From contig NZ_CP036265.1 in assembly GCF_007743815.1 (NCBI RefSeq), forward strand, positions 2,498,823-2,562,822: a stretch of 64,000 nt of DNA, in the 5' to 3' direction. Shown in pieces: positions 25,975 to 35,435 of this stretch; within the stretch, counting starts at the first letter, position 1; the number at the start of each line of letters is the position of its first letter. The DNA comes from Alienimonas californiensis. Lineage in GTDB: Bacteria; Planctomycetota; Planctomycetia; Planctomycetales; Planctomycetaceae. Under the pieces are notes generated by a model. It did no database searches and was not told the DNA's origin. It was given only the letters and a program-made list of their open reading frames with translations. Both the position numbers and the translations under genes were made by a program.

Positions 25975-26088
25975 CGACGGAGCGGCACGCGGAAGGTCCG
26001 GGAACGGGCGCCGCCCGGGGGCGATCGGCCTGCCGTCGCCGGGCCTCCCGGCGTAGACTGCCGCCCGCCCCCGTCCTGCCCGTCCGCT

Positions 26089-27612
26089 ATGACCGACCCG
26101 ATCCTCTCCGCCGCCGCTCCCCCCGCCGACGGGCCCGCCGTCGACGGCCCGAACCGTCGGCTGTATATCGAGACGGTCGGCTGTCAGATGAACGTGCTCG
26201 ACAGCGAGCTGGTCGTCGGCGCGTTGCGCAAACGCGGGTTCGAGGTCACCTCCGATCCCGAAGCCGCCGACACCCTGCTGTTCAATACGTGCAGCGTGCG
26301 GGAGAAGGCCGAGCAGAAGATTTACTCCTCCCTCGGCCGGCTGAAGTACCGCAAGCGGCAGCGGCCCGGCACGGTGATCGGCGTGTTGGGCTGCATGGCC
26401 CAGAAGGACAAGGACCTCGTCTTTCGCAAGATGCCGCACGTCGACCTCGTCGTCGGCACCGGGCAGTTGGCCGAGGTGCCGGACCTGATCGACGCCGCCC
26501 GCGAGAACGCCCTCCGCGGCTCGAAAAGCCGGCTGACGGCCCTGTCGCTCTCCCGCAAGGGAGGCGCCCGCAAGGAGATCGAGGCGAGCTTTGAAAGCTA
26601 CGACCCCCTGCGCGAACCGACGATGCGGCCCACGCCGTATCAGGCCTTCGTGCGGGTGATGATCGGCTGCGACAAGTTCTGCACCTATTGCGTGGTCCCC
26701 AGCACCCGCGGCCCGGAGCAGAGCCGCGCCCCCTCCGACATTAAAAAGGAGGTCGAGGTGCTCGCCGGACAGGGCGTCAAGGAGATCACCCTGCTGGGCC
26801 AGACCGTCAACAGCTACAAGCACTCCGGCGAGGGCAAAACCTACCGCCTCAGTGATCTGCTGTATCTGATCCACGGCACGCCCGGGATCGAACGGATTAA
26901 GTTCGTCACCGGGTATCCCAAGGATTTGGGGAACGATCTGCTGGAGGCGATTCGCGACCTGAAGAAGTGCTATCACTACCTTCACGTCCCGCTGCAAAGC
27001 GGCTGCGACGACGTGCTGAAGGTGATGAAGCGGGGTTATACGGTCGCCGAGTACCGCGACATGATGCACCGCGTCTGGGAAACGGTGCCGGGCTGTTCGG
27101 TCAGCAGCGACTTTATCGTCGGCCACCCCGGCGAGACCGAGGAGAGCTTTGAAAAGAGCGTCGACAGCGTGCGGGAGTTCCGTTTCAAGAACAGCTTCAT
27201 CTTCAAGTACTCCCCCCGCCCCGGCACCAAGGCGTACGAACGCCTGGCCGACGACATCCCGGACGAGGTGAAGCGTCGGCGGAACAACGCATTGCTCGCC
27301 GTGCAGAACGAGGTCGGCGAGGAGGAGAATGCCCGCAAGATCGGCGAGCAGGTCTCCGTGCTGGTCGAGGGGCCGAGCGTCCGGCAGAAGAAGGCGGACC
27401 AGTCTTCCGAAGACGTCGGGCCGGCCCCGGGGGAGGCGATTCAGCTGACCGGCCGCACGCGCTGCGACCGGATCGTAGTGTTCGACGGCAACCCCCGGCT
27501 GATCGGCAGCACGACGGAGGTACACGTGGACGACTGCACCGGCACGACGCTGCTCGGCTCGATCGTCACCCGCGAGGTCACGCACCTCGGCGGGCTGCCG
27601 GTGCTGGTCTGA
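26089..27612 (+). CDS. miaB: tRNA-2-methylthio-N6-dimethylallyladenosine synthase
   Basis: 507 residues. Methylthiolates i6A37 of tRNA using two [4Fe-4S] clusters. N-terminal MTTase domain: Cys32 (GCQMN), Cys68 (NTCSVRE) and Cys102 (GCMAQ). Radical-SAM motif CDKFCTYC at 194-201 with VVPSTRGPEQSR. A C-terminal TRAM domain from about 435, whose loop carries extra residues (PSVRQKKADQSSEDVGPAP). Start ATG 26089 has no Shine-Dalgarno. Downstream lies a single-arm family B repeat and a convergent TM2-domain gene. Confidence 0.95.
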   Translation: MTDPILSAAAPPADGPAVDGPNRRLYIETVGCQMNVLDSELVVGALRKRGFEVTSDPEAADTLLFNTCSVREKAEQKIYSSLGRLKYRKRQRPGTVIGVLGCMAQKDKDLVFRKMPHVDLVVGTGQLAEVPDLIDAARENALRGSKSRLTALSLSRKGGARKEIEASFESYDPLREPTMRPTPYQAFVRVMIGCDKFCTYCVVPSTRGPEQSRAPSDIKKEVEVLAGQGVKEITLLGQTVNSYKHSGEGKTYRLSDLLYLIHGTPGIERIKFVTGYPKDLGNDLLEAIRDLKKCYHYLHVPLQSGCDDVLKVMKRGYTVAEYRDMMHRVWETVPGCSVSSDFIVGHPGETEESFEKSVDSVREFRFKNSFIFKYSPRPGTKAYERLADDIPDEVKRRRNNALLAVQNEVGEEENARKIGEQVSVLVEGPSVRQKKADQSSEDVGPAPGEAIQLTGRTRCDRIVVFDGNPRLIGSTTEVHVDDCTGTTLLGSIVTREVTHLGGLPVLV

Positions 27613-27630
27613 CGGTTTTCAAAGCGCCTG

Positions 27631-27661
27631 CCCCGGTTCGCCGTCGCCGCCAGGCGGCGCG
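27631..27661. repeat. Solo arm of repeat family B (B2)
   Basis: CCCCGGTTCGCCGTCGCCGC followed by AGGCGGCGCGA: one family B arm, with its own small internal hairpin (CGCCGCC-A-GGCGGCG). Lies in the 66-base convergent gap after miaB, so it may terminate both genes. Confidence 0.65.
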
Positions 27662-27678
27662 ACTTCGGGGACGGACGC

Positions 27679-28026
27679 TCAGAACCATTCTTTCTTCTCG
27701 ACCATATAGGTCTGGTAGAACTCTTCGTCGGACTTGGTGAGGTAGATCACGCCCTCGATCAGGCCGATGACGGTCATCGCCACCGGCGCCAGCAGCGGGA
27801 CGAAAAACAGACAGGGGCTCGCGATCGTACTGCCCACCGTCACCGCGAGCATAATGATGCCCGGCGTGGTCATGCCGAGGACGAACTTATGGACGCCCAG
27901 CCCGCCGGCCGCGATGCCCAGCACGCCGGCAAGGATTTTCTTCTCCGCCCCCGGGTGTTTTTGAACGTAGTAGCCGTGGGGCTCGCCCGGCGGCGGGGCG
28001 GAATAGGGCGGCGGTTCAGACGTCAT
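27679..28026 (-). CDS. TM2-domain protein
   Basis: 115 residues. A proline-rich cytoplasmic N-terminus (SEPPPYSAPPPGEPHGYY) precedes two membrane hairpins: KKILAGVLGIAAGGLGVHKF with the TM2 signature G-G-x-x-x-H-K-F, and LLAPVAMTVIGLIEGVIYL. The family is small bacterial inner-membrane proteins of uncertain role. The tail TKSDEEFYQTYMVEKKEWF is charged. Preceded on the same strand by the DMT/DUF486 gene (29-base gap). Confidence 0.8.
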   Translation of the reverse strand: MTSEPPPYSAPPPGEPHGYYVQKHPGAEKKILAGVLGIAAGGLGVHKFVLGMTTPGIIMLAVTVGSTIASPCLFFVPLLAPVAMTVIGLIEGVIYLTKSDEEFYQTYMVEKKEWF

Positions 28027-28055
28027 GGCGGTTCTCCGGGGGGGGAGCCGCGATC

Positions 28056-28508
28056 CTAGTCGGTCCCGAAAGCGTCGACATCCTCGCCGCGGGCCGGCGG
28101 CGGGGCGTGCTCCGGCGCGACCTGCCGAGCCTCTCCCGGCGGCGACGCGACCTCCCGGGACGGGGCGGGCGCCCGAAACACGAAATAGACCGCCCCGCAC
28201 AGGCAGAGCCCGGCCCAAAGATAATCCAGACGCACCGGCTCCCGGAGATACAACGCTGAGAACGGCACGAACACCGACAGCGTAATGACCTCCTGCAGGA
28301 TCTTCAGTTGCCCCACGCTGAATTGCGTGTGGCCGATCCGGTTCGCGGGCACCTGGAACAGGTACTCGAACAACGCCACGCCCCAGCTCAGCAGGGCCGC
28401 GACGATCCACGGCTTGTGGTTGAGTTCCTTGAGGTGCGCGTACCAGGCGAACGTCATAAAGACGTTGGAAACGATCAGTAGACCGACCGTCTGCAACACC
28501 ACCGGCAT
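28056..28508 (-). CDS. DMT-type DUF486 membrane protein
   Basis: 150 residues from ATG 28508, chosen over GTG 28529 because GGAAGG lies eight bases upstream. Four spans of DUF486/DMT type, including VSNVFMTFAWYAHLKELNHKPW, SWGVALFEYLFQVPANRIGH and FSVGQLKILQEVITLSVF, which are highly characteristic. The C-terminal ~40 residues are a Pro/Glu-rich tail not typical of the family. Transport substrate unknown. Follows pyrH on the same strand. Confidence 0.85.
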   Translation of the reverse strand: MPVVLQTVGLLIVSNVFMTFAWYAHLKELNHKPWIVAALLSWGVALFEYLFQVPANRIGHTQFSVGQLKILQEVITLSVFVPFSALYLREPVRLDYLWAGLCLCGAVYFVFRAPAPSREVASPPGEARQVAPEHAPPPARGEDVDAFGTD

Positions 28509-28581
28509 CGAAGGCGCCTTCCAAACCACGACGAGGAACGGATCGACCGACCGCAGCGACGCGACTTGAAGGGGAGCCGGA

Positions 28582-29304
28582 TCAGGCGCCGACGCGGGTG
28601 CCGATCGGTTCGCCGGCGACGACGCGGGCGATGTTGCCGGCCCGCTGATAATCGAATACCACGATCGGGATGTTCCCTTCCATGCAGTGGTGGATCGCGG
28701 TCGCGTCCATCACCTGCAGGCCCTTGTCGAGCACCTCTTTATAGGAGATCGTCTCGTACCGTTGGGCGTGCGGGTTCTTGAGCGGGTCCTCGGAATAAAT
28801 TCCGTCGACCTTCGTGGCCTTCAGCACGGCGTCCGCCCCGATTTCCCGGGCGCGGAGGGCGGCGGCGGTGTCGGTGGTCACGAACGGGCTGCCGGTGCCC
28901 GCGGCGAGGATCACCACGCGGCCCTTTTCGAGGTGCCGTTCGCAGCGGCCTTTAATAAACGGCTCGCAGACGTTCGCCATCGGGATGGCGCTTTGCAGCC
29001 GCACGTGCACGCCGACGTTCTCCAGCGCGTCCCGCAGCGCCAGTCCGTTAATCACGGTCGCCAGCATGCCCATATAGTGGGCGGTCGGCGGGTTAATGCT
29101 GGCGGAGACCTCGCTGAACTGCTTGCCCCGCAGGATGTTTCCGCCGCCGGTGACCACGGCCAGTTCGCAGCCGGCGTTCGCCACGTCTTTAATCTGATCG
29201 GCGAGCACGCCGACCTGATCCATGGCGATGCCGCTCTCCCCCCGCCGACAGAACGTCTCGCCGGAGACTTTGAGCAGGACGCGTTTGTAGGGGGAGGAAG
29301 ACAA
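28582..29304 (-). CDS. pyrH: UMP kinase
   Basis: 240 residues. Phosphorylates UMP to UDP in pyrimidine synthesis; hexameric, cytosolic. [13 protein letters not shown] at the N-terminus, [11 protein letters not shown], and the acceptor-site run [17 protein letters not shown]. Starts at TTG 29304 (no ATG or GTG suits), with only pyrimidine-rich repeat arm upstream and no Shine-Dalgarno. Last gene of the rpsB-tsf-pyrH operon. Confidence 0.93.
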   Translation of the reverse strand: MSSSPYKRVLLKVSGETFCRRGESGIAMDQVGVLADQIKDVANAGCELAVVTGGGNILRGKQFSEVSASINPPTAHYMGMLATVINGLALRDALENVGVHVRLQSAIPMANVCEPFIKGRCERHLEKGRVVILAAGTGSPFVTTDTAAALRAREIGADAVLKATKVDGIYSEDPLKNPHAQRYETISYKEVLDKGLQVMDATAIHHCMEGNIPIVVFDYQRAGNIARVVAGEPIGTRVGA

Positions 29305-29390
29305 GGCGGAGGGCGAAAGGGGGAGGGCGGAAGGAAAAAAATCCGCGGGGGCCGGCGTCCTTCCGCCTTACGCCTTCCCCCTTCCGCCTT
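29303..29390. repeat. Inverted repeat F2 filling the tsf-pyrH gap
   Basis: Arms of about 33 bases (29303-29335 purine-rich; 29358-29390 pyrimidine-rich) similar to F1. It runs from the pyrH start codon to about six bases from the tsf stop. The TTG start is overlapped by the repeat edge. Confidence 0.8.
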
Positions 29391-29395
29391 GGAAA

Positions 29396-30232
29396 TCAGC
29401 CCTGGCCCAGCACCCAGAGGGTGAAGCCCTTGGCGGTGAGGTTCTTCTCGCCCAGCGCCTGGCTGACGGTCTTGCTGTCGTCCTTGGCGAACGGCTGCAG
29501 GTTCAACACGCCGTTTTCGACGTAATAGGCCTTCAGCCGGCCGTCGACGATCTTGTCGATAATGTTGTCCGGCTTGCCGGAGCCCTTGGCTTCCGCGGTG
29601 AGGCGTTCGCGCTCGGCCTGCACCTCGGCGGCGTCGAGGTCCTCGGCGACGGCCACCTTGGGACGCAGGGCGGCGATGTGCATCGCCACGTCCCGCATCG
29701 TCTGGCTGTCGGCCTTCTCGCCGTCGGCCTGGAACAGCACGGCGGTCTTGCCGTCGTGATGCACGTAGCCGGCGACCGGGCCGCTGAGCTTGCAGACGCG
29801 GGCGACGACGATCTTCTCGAGGATCTTGTTGCTGGTCTCCTCGTGCTGCGCCCGCAGGGTTTTGCCGGCGGAGGGGCTGGGCTGGTCGAGCAGTTCGTCG
29901 ACGGTGCCGGCGCCGGGGCCCTCGGCGAGCTGCTTGAGCAGGTCGTTGCCCAGCGTCATGAAGCCTTCGCTGCGGGCGACGGGGTCGCTTTCGCACTGCA
30001 CCTCGACCATCGCCGCGGAGCTGTGGTCGTCGGCGACCCACTGGAAGATGCGGCCCTCGGAGGTGACGTTCCCCTCGCGGGCGGCGAGCTTCTTCCCGCT
30101 CATTTCCCGCAGGATTTCGATCGCCTTCTCCTCGTCACCGCCGGCCTCCACGAGGGCCTTCTTGCAGTTCATCATCGGAAGGTCGGTGCGGTCGCGGAGC
30201 GCTTTGACCGCGGCGGCGGTGACGGTGGCCAT
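29396..30232 (-). CDS. tsf: Elongation factor Ts
   Basis: 278 residues. Guanine-nucleotide exchange factor for EF-Tu. N-terminal UBA-like helix and signature [20 protein letters not shown], where MMNCKKAL replaces the commoner [28 protein letters not shown] follows, then two core subdomains. Middle gene of the rpsB-tsf-pyrH operon. The ATG has no Shine-Dalgarno; the preceding gap to rpsB is filled by inverted repeat G1. Confidence 0.94.
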   Translation of the reverse strand: MATVTAAAVKALRDRTDLPMMNCKKALVEAGGDEEKAIEILREMSGKKLAAREGNVTSEGRIFQWVADDHSSAAMVEVQCESDPVARSEGFMTLGNDLLKQLAEGPGAGTVDELLDQPSPSAGKTLRAQHEETSNKILEKIVVARVCKLSGPVAGYVHHDGKTAVLFQADGEKADSQTMRDVAMHIAALRPKVAVAEDLDAAEVQAERERLTAEAKGSGKPDNIIDKIVDGRLKAYYVENGVLNLQPFAKDDSKTVSQALGEKNLTAKGFTLWVLGQG

Positions 30233-30280
30233 CGGGGGGCGTCGGAGTTGGAGGTAACGTGAATTAAGAATGACAAATGA

Positions 30281-30356
30281 GGAACGTCGAATGGCGAATT
30301 CGGCAAGACGGCGGGGGCGGCCCCTTCGTCATTCCGCATTCGCCATTCGTCGTTCC
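30281..30356. repeat. Inverted repeat G1 filling the rpsB-tsf gap
   Basis: Arms 30281-30310 and 30327-30356 match at about 26 of 30 bases (core CGAATGGCGAAT). The sequence is AT-richer than its surroundings. Spurious frames through it read as NSPF-type peptides. It sits between two essential operon genes. Confidence 0.75.
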
Positions 30357-30382
30357 GACCGGAGGGCAAATCCGAACGCGGC

Positions 30383-31129
30383 TCAGCCGTAAGACGGCAC
30401 GGCCTTGGGTTCGGCGTCCTCTTCGTTCTTTTCCGGTTCGGGCAGGTGCGACTTGCCGGAGTTAATGGCGTCGGCGAGGTAGTTGAACACCAGCCGGATC
30501 GTGCGGATCGAGTCGTCGTTGCCGGGGATCGGCAGGCTGATCAGGTCCGGGTTGCTGTCGGTGTCGATCAGGCAGACGGTTTTAACGCCCAGCAGGTTCG
30601 CCTCGTGAACGGCGTTGTGCTCTTTCTTGGGGTCGCAGATCACCATGACCTCGGGGATCCGCTCGAGCTGCCGCATACCGTTCAGGTTGCGGTAGATCTT
30701 GCGGTACTCCCGCATCAGGCGGGACTGCTGCTTTTTGGAGTAGGTGTCCAGCTCGCCGGTATCGCGGAGGTGCTCGAGCTCTTCGAGGCGGTCCAGCCGG
30801 CCGCGGACGGTGCGGAAGTTGGTGAGGGTGCCGCCCAGCCAGCGTTCGGTGACGTAGGGGCAGCCGCAGGCTTCGGCGGCTTCGCGGACGGGCTCGGCGG
30901 CCTGCCGCTTGGTGCCGACGAACAGGATCAGCTTGTTCGCGGCGGCGACGTCTTTCAGGTACTTCTCCGCCCGGAGCATCCCCCGGACGGTCTCCTTAAT
31001 GTCGATAATGTGAATCAGGTTTTTCTTCCCGAAGATGTAGGGCCGCATCTTCGGGTTCCAGTTGGCCGTGCGGTGCCCGAAGTGGGCGCCGGCCTCCAGG
31101 AAGTCGTTGGCCTTCAGCGTGGTCGCCAT
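30383..31129 (-). CDS. rpsB: 30S ribosomal protein S2
   Basis: 248 residues, normal length. [19 protein letters not shown] near the N-terminus, [27 protein letters not shown], and [20 protein letters not shown] near the end are S2 signatures. Binds the head of the 30S subunit near the anti-Shine-Dalgarno region. First gene of the rpsB-tsf-pyrH operon; the next upstream gene on the strand is the CNB/TrxR fusion, about 220 bases away with nothing recognised in between. Confidence 0.96.
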   Translation of the reverse strand: MATTLKANDFLEAGAHFGHRTANWNPKMRPYIFGKKNLIHIIDIKETVRGMLRAEKYLKDVAAANKLILFVGTKRQAAEPVREAAEACGCPYVTERWLGGTLTNFRTVRGRLDRLEELEHLRDTGELDTYSKKQQSRLMREYRKIYRNLNGMRQLERIPEVMVICDPKKEHNAVHEANLLGVKTVCLIDTDSNPDLISLPIPGNDDSIRTIRLVFNYLADAINSGKSHLPEPEKNEEDAEPKAVPSYG

Positions 31130-31351
31130 GCGCGTCGTCTTTCGTCAGGCACGGGGAGGAGAGAGCCGCCGCGGCTGGATTCGAGGCTCGAGGAGCCGCG
31201 AAACCCGTGTGCCTTCGCCGCGGTTCGGCGGGGTGAGAAGTCGGGAACCCCCGCGCAGGACGGGGGGCCGGGGACTGTACCGGGGCCGGTTCTGCCGGTC
31301 AAACCGAGCAATTTGCCGACAGCGGGCCCCGCGGCGGACCCGGCGGCGGGT

Positions 31352-33166
31352 TCAGACCGGTTCGGTCTGCTCCCGCAGGGCGAGGTGCAGGAACTGCACG
31401 CAGACGCTGCCCTCGCCCACGGCGCTGGCGACCCGCTTGACGCTGTCGGCCCGCACGTCGCCGACGGCGAACACGCCGGGGAGGCTGGTCTCGAACAGGC
31501 TGGGCGGCCGCTCCAGCGACCAGCGCCCGCCGGGGCCGCAGCCGTGGTCGTCGCCTTGGCTCGCGCCGGTCGGGGCGGCCTTCCGCGTGACGAGGGCGCC
31601 GGTCTTCACGAACCCCTTTTCGTCCCGTTCCAGACGGCCGGCCAGCCAGTCGCTGTTGGGGAGGGCGCCGATCATGCTGAACACGTGCCGGATCGGCCGG
31701 CGCTCGGATGCGCCGCTGTCGGCGTTCGTCCAGGTGACCTCTTCCAGCCCCTCGCGGCAGCCGTGCAGGGCGGTGACCTCGGTGCGGGGGTGCAGGGTGA
31801 TCCTACGGTTGGCGTCGATGCGTTTGAGCAGGTAGTCGCTCATGCTGTCCGCCAGGCCGCGGCCGCGGACGAGCAGATGCACGTGCTGCGCCAGGCCCGC
31901 CAGATACACCGCCGCCTGCCCGGCGCTGTTGCCGCCGCCGATCACGATCACCTCCTCCCCCTCGCAGGGGGCGGCCTCAACGGCGGTGGCGGCGTAATAG
32001 ACGCCGCGGCCCTCGAACTGGGGCAGGTTCTCCAGCGGCAGTTTGCGATAGGTCGCCCCGCTGGCCAGCACGAGGGTGCGGGCGTGGATCGGCGGGTGGT
32101 CCTCGACGTGGACCTGATAAGGCGGGCCGTTCGTCTCGCCGTCGCATTCGAGGTCGCGGGCCTTGAGCGGCAGCGAGAGCGTCGCGCCGAACTTCTGGGC
32201 CTGCACCTGGGCCCGACCGGCGAGTTCCTGCCCGCTCACGCCGTTGGGAAAGCCGAGATAGTTTTCAATCCGAGAACTGGTTCCCGCCTGCCCGCCGGGG
32301 GCCTCGGCTTCGAGGATGACGGTGTGTAGCCCTTCGCTGGCGGCGTACACCGCCGCCGCCAGCCCCGCCGGGCCGGCCCCGACGACGGCGACGTCATAGA
32401 GCGCGTCGCAGTCCGGAGCTTCGGTGATGCCGAGGCAGTCGGCCAGCTCCACGTTCGAGGGGTTCGTTAATTTTCGGGGTTCGCCGTCCTCCCCCTCGCC
32501 GCAGAGGACGAAGGGCAGCGCGTCGGGGCCGACGCCGTGCTTTTCCAGTATCAACTCCGCCTTCGCGTCCTCGCCGTAGTAATAACTTTGGTTGGGATAG
32601 CCGTTGCGGCGGAGGAACCGCTGGAGGCGGAGGGTTTCGGCGTCGTTGCGGCGGCCGGCGATCACCACGGCGCCCAGGGCGTTCTCGATCAGGCCGACGC
32701 GACGCAGGATGAACGCCCGCATCACCACGTCGCCGACGTCCGGCTCCGCGGAGAGCAGGTCGCGGAATTTCGCCCGGGGCACCCGCAGCACCCGGCCGGC
32801 GCGGGTCGTGCGGGCGGAGACGAGCGTCTGCCGGCCGCTATACAGGTCCAGTTCCCCCGTGAACTGCCGGGGGCTGTGGGTGACGAAGACGCGGTCGGAG
32901 CCGTCGCAGGCGACGTCGTAGATCTCCACTTCCGTGCAGAGCGGAATAAAAAAGTCCCGGCCGGTCTGCCCGCGGCGGAAGAGCGTCGTGCCGGCGTCCA
33001 ACTCCTCGACCTCGCCGTACTGCTTGCAGCGTTCGATCTGGTCGTCGGTCAGCTCCGGGAAGGCCCGCCGTTCCTGCCCGTCGGGCGCGGCGGGCGGCGC
33101 GTCCCGAACGGTTGGCTCGGGGGCGTCCCGAACAGACGGGGCGGGAGCGGGCGGGGCGAGGGACAT
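31352..33166 (-). CDS. Cyclic-nucleotide-binding / thioredoxin-fold / thioredoxin-reductase-like fusion
   Basis: 604 residues from ATG 33166. Order: Ala/Pro N-terminus, a CNB/Crp-like domain (about 40-160, DAGTTLFRRGQTGRDFFIPL and PRQFTGELDLYSGR), a thioredoxin-fold segment (GAVVIAGRRNDAETLRLQRF), then an FAD/NADPH oxidoreductase (VVGAGPAGLAAAVYAASEG, VIVIGGGNSAGQAAVYL, GVFAVGDVRADSVKRVASAV). The canonical TrxR CxxC is AATA (DNA 31982-31993), so classical thioredoxin reduction is unlikely. FAD and NAD(P)H motifs remain. Possibly a cNMP-gated flavoprotein (inference). A related family is known in other bacteria. Confidence 0.85.
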   Translation of the reverse strand: MSLAPPAPAPSVRDAPEPTVRDAPPAAPDGQERRAFPELTDDQIERCKQYGEVEELDAGTTLFRRGQTGRDFFIPLCTEVEIYDVACDGSDRVFVTHSPRQFTGELDLYSGRQTLVSARTTRAGRVLRVPRAKFRDLLSAEPDVGDVVMRAFILRRVGLIENALGAVVIAGRRNDAETLRLQRFLRRNGYPNQSYYYGEDAKAELILEKHGVGPDALPFVLCGEGEDGEPRKLTNPSNVELADCLGITEAPDCDALYDVAVVGAGPAGLAAAVYAASEGLHTVILEAEAPGGQAGTSSRIENYLGFPNGVSGQELAGRAQVQAQKFGATLSLPLKARDLECDGETNGPPYQVHVEDHPPIHARTLVLASGATYRKLPLENLPQFEGRGVYYAATAVEAAPCEGEEVIVIGGGNSAGQAAVYLAGLAQHVHLLVRGRGLADSMSDYLLKRIDANRRITLHPRTEVTALHGCREGLEEVTWTNADSGASERRPIRHVFSMIGALPNSDWLAGRLERDEKGFVKTGALVTRKAAPTGASQGDDHGCGPGGRWSLERPPSLFETSLPGVFAVGDVRADSVKRVASAVGEGSVCVQFLHLALREQTEPV

Positions 33167-33233
33167 CCGGCGGACCGATGCGAAGGGGCCGGGGATTGTA
33201 GCCACGCCGGTCCCCGTCGCGGATGATCGCCGC

Positions 33234-33671
33234 ATGTCCGAATCCCGTCGCCGGTCCGTTCTCCGTCACTGGCCGTACCTCGTCGCGGCGGGGTGGGCGG
33301 CGGCGGTGGCCGGCGGCGTGTATTGGGAGCGCCTGCCGGCGTGGGTCGCCTGGACGCTGCTGGGGCTGTGCGTCGTCGCCTTCGTCCTGCACGGCTGGGA
33401 CAAATGGCGGGCGACCCGGAACGGCCGCCGCGTTCCGGAACTCGTGCTGCACCTCTTCGAACTGCTGGGGGGCTGGCCGGGGGCGCTGCTCGGCCGGCAT
33501 CTCTTCCGGCATAAAACGGCGAAGGTCAGCTACCGCATCGTGTTCTGGCTGTGCGCGGCGGCGAACGCTCTCGTGCTGGCCGGGTATCTCTGGTACGGCG
33601 ACGGCCTGGACAATGTGGTGCGGGAGGACGTGTTGTCCGGCGAGGCGTTGCCGGGCTCGCTCGGCGAGTGA
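33234..33671 (+). CDS. DUF1294 membrane protein
   Basis: 145 residues. Several spans, with AFVLHGWDKWRATRNGRRVPE, HLFELLGGWPGALLGRHLFR and HKTAKVSYRIVFWL matching DUF1294 (YdgK-like) small membrane proteins of unknown function. ATG 33234 has no Shine-Dalgarno. Divergent from the CNB/TrxR-like fusion, with only about 67 bases between starts, so promoters must overlap. C-terminus charged (DNVVREDVLSGEALPG). Confidence 0.82.
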   Translation: MSESRRRSVLRHWPYLVAAGWAAAVAGGVYWERLPAWVAWTLLGLCVVAFVLHGWDKWRATRNGRRVPELVLHLFELLGGWPGALLGRHLFRHKTAKVSYRIVFWLCAAANALVLAGYLWYGDGLDNVVREDVLSGEALPGSLGE

Positions 33672-33778
33672 ACCGAGCGTTTCCGCAGCTTGCCTAAACG
33701 GCCCGCCCTGCCCCTCGGTGCGGTGTGGGGGGAGGATCCGGCGCCGACGGTTCTGCCGGACATGCCGACGGAAGCGGC

Positions 33779-35377
33779 ATGAACCGCCCCCGCACCCCGC
33801 TGACCGCCCCCGGTTACCCGCGGAAGGCTCTCCGACGGATGGGAAGCGCCGCGATCGGCGCCGTTGCGCTGGCCGGCTGCGGCACGGCGCCGACGGTCGT
33901 CACCTATTCCCCCGGCAGCGTCGTCGCCCCGCCGGCCATCGCCGGCGCCGGCGTGGCCGCGGCGGAGGCCAGTGTCACGGAGCCGATTCAGCGCGTCGCT
34001 GCCGCGGCGGCGGAGCGCGAACCGGCCCCGGTTCACCCCGCGAACTATCAAGCGGACGCTCAGGAACCGGCGGCTGCCCCCCTGCCGGCTCCGCTGCCCG
34101 CGGGTCTGGATGAGACGGACGTCGCCGCGGACGAAGCTCACGCCTTCGAATCGCTCACCCTGGCGGAGGCCGAGGGAACGGCGCTGGCTCAGAATCCGAC
34201 GCTCGCCGGGGCGACGGCGGCGGTTCGCAAAGCCCGCGGCCTGTACACGCAGGTCGGACTCCGCCCCAACCCGACGGTGGGCCTGATGGGCGAGGACATC
34301 GGCGAGGGCGGCGAAGCCGGTCAATATGGCGTGTTCGCCTCTCAGACGTTCGTCCGCGGCAACAAGCTCGAACTCAGCCGGGCCGTCGAGAGTTGGGAGG
34401 TGCGGGGGCTGGAACTGCGGGCCGAGGCCCAGCGATTGCGGACGCTGACGGACGTGCGGCAGCGGTTCGTCCGCCTGCTCGCCGCCCAGCGGCGGGTGGA
34501 GATCGCGGACGAACTGGTCACACTGGCGGAGGCCGGCGTGCAGCTCTCCGAGGACCTGCTGGAGGCCGGCGAGGTCGCCCGGCCGGACGTCCTGCAAACC
34601 CGCATTCAACTCGGCGAGGTGCGGATCGCTCAGCAGAACGCCCTCGTCGCCCGGGACGCCGCCTGGCGTGATCTCATGGCGGCGGTGGGCACGCCGGGCC
34701 GGCCGGTGCGGCCGGCGGCCGGCACGCTGGAGGGCGAGCCGCTGGCGGCGGACTTCGAGGAACTGCTGGCCGGCATCCTCGCCGCCAGCCCGGAGGTCGC
34801 CGCCGCCCGCGTCCGCATCGAGCGGGCCAAGGCCGCCGTCTGCCGGCAGCAGGTCCAGCCGATTCCCAACCTCAACGCCCAGGCGAGCCTCGCCTACGGG
34901 GTGGAGGGCGAGGAGCCGATCGGCGGGTTCCAACTCGGCATGCCGCTGCCGGTGCACAACGACAACCGCGGGAACATCGCCGCGGCGATCGCCGACGTGC
35001 ACCGGGCCGCCGCCGATCTGGCCCGGCTCGAATTGAACCTGCGGTCCCGCCTCGCCGCGGCGCTGTCGGACTACGAGGCGGCCCAGAACCGGGCGACGCT
35101 ATTGGCGGACGACGTGCTGCCGGCCGCCCGCGAGAACCTGGACCTCAGCGAGCAGGGTTACCGGCAGGGCGAGTTCGACGCGATCCGTCTGGTGACGGCC
35201 CGCCGCAGCCTGTTCGAGGCGGAACTGGCTCAGGTGACCGCCGCCGCCGACCGTCAGGAGGCCGCCGCCCTGATCGACGGCCTATTGCTCTCCGGCGCCC
35301 TGGACGACCTCCCCGACGCCGGCGGCGCCAACCTGCAAGGCGTCGGCCTGCGGGACGAAGCGCTCGGCGGGGAGTAA
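33779..35377 (+). CDS. TolC-like outer-membrane efflux lipoprotein
   Basis: 532 residues. Signal with lipobox VALAGC (about 27-32), so lipid anchored. A linker of Ala/Pro precedes the OEP domain: LTLAEAEGTALAQNPTLAGA and LGEVRIAQQNALVARDAAWR, with the second half starting FEELLAGILAASPEVAAARV and ending LDLSEQGYRQGEFDAIRLV. These are the two coiled-coil OEP halves. It probably forms the exit duct of a tripartite (CzcC/RND-like) efflux pump, but membrane-fusion and RND genes are not in the window. Confidence 0.88.
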   Translation: MNRPRTPLTAPGYPRKALRRMGSAAIGAVALAGCGTAPTVVTYSPGSVVAPPAIAGAGVAAAEASVTEPIQRVAAAAAEREPAPVHPANYQADAQEPAAAPLPAPLPAGLDETDVAADEAHAFESLTLAEAEGTALAQNPTLAGATAAVRKARGLYTQVGLRPNPTVGLMGEDIGEGGEAGQYGVFASQTFVRGNKLELSRAVESWEVRGLELRAEAQRLRTLTDVRQRFVRLLAAQRRVEIADELVTLAEAGVQLSEDLLEAGEVARPDVLQTRIQLGEVRIAQQNALVARDAAWRDLMAAVGTPGRPVRPAAGTLEGEPLAADFEELLAGILAASPEVAAARVRIERAKAAVCRQQVQPIPNLNAQASLAYGVEGEEPIGGFQLGMPLPVHNDNRGNIAAAIADVHRAAADLARLELNLRSRLAAALSDYEAAQNRATLLADDVLPAARENLDLSEQGYRQGEFDAIRLVTARRSLFEAELAQVTAAADRQEAAALIDGLLLSGALDDLPDAGGANLQGVGLRDEALGGE

Positions 35378-35435
35378 CGCGGGATTGCTCGTCCGATCGG
35401 CGCCGACTCGGCGACGACCGTGTTGATTTGACCCT

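Noticed and set aside
25024-27585. An 853-residue minus-strand frame opposite SulP and miaB
   Set aside because: miaB and SulP have full motif sets on the plus strand; the antisense product is His/Asp-rich shadow sequence.
30172-30465. Small peptides with NSPF-type repeats between tsf and rpsB
   Set aside because: They are translations of inverted repeat G1.
30446-32329. A 627-residue plus-strand frame opposite rpsB and the TrxR-like gene
   Set aside because: Shadow of strongly supported genes.
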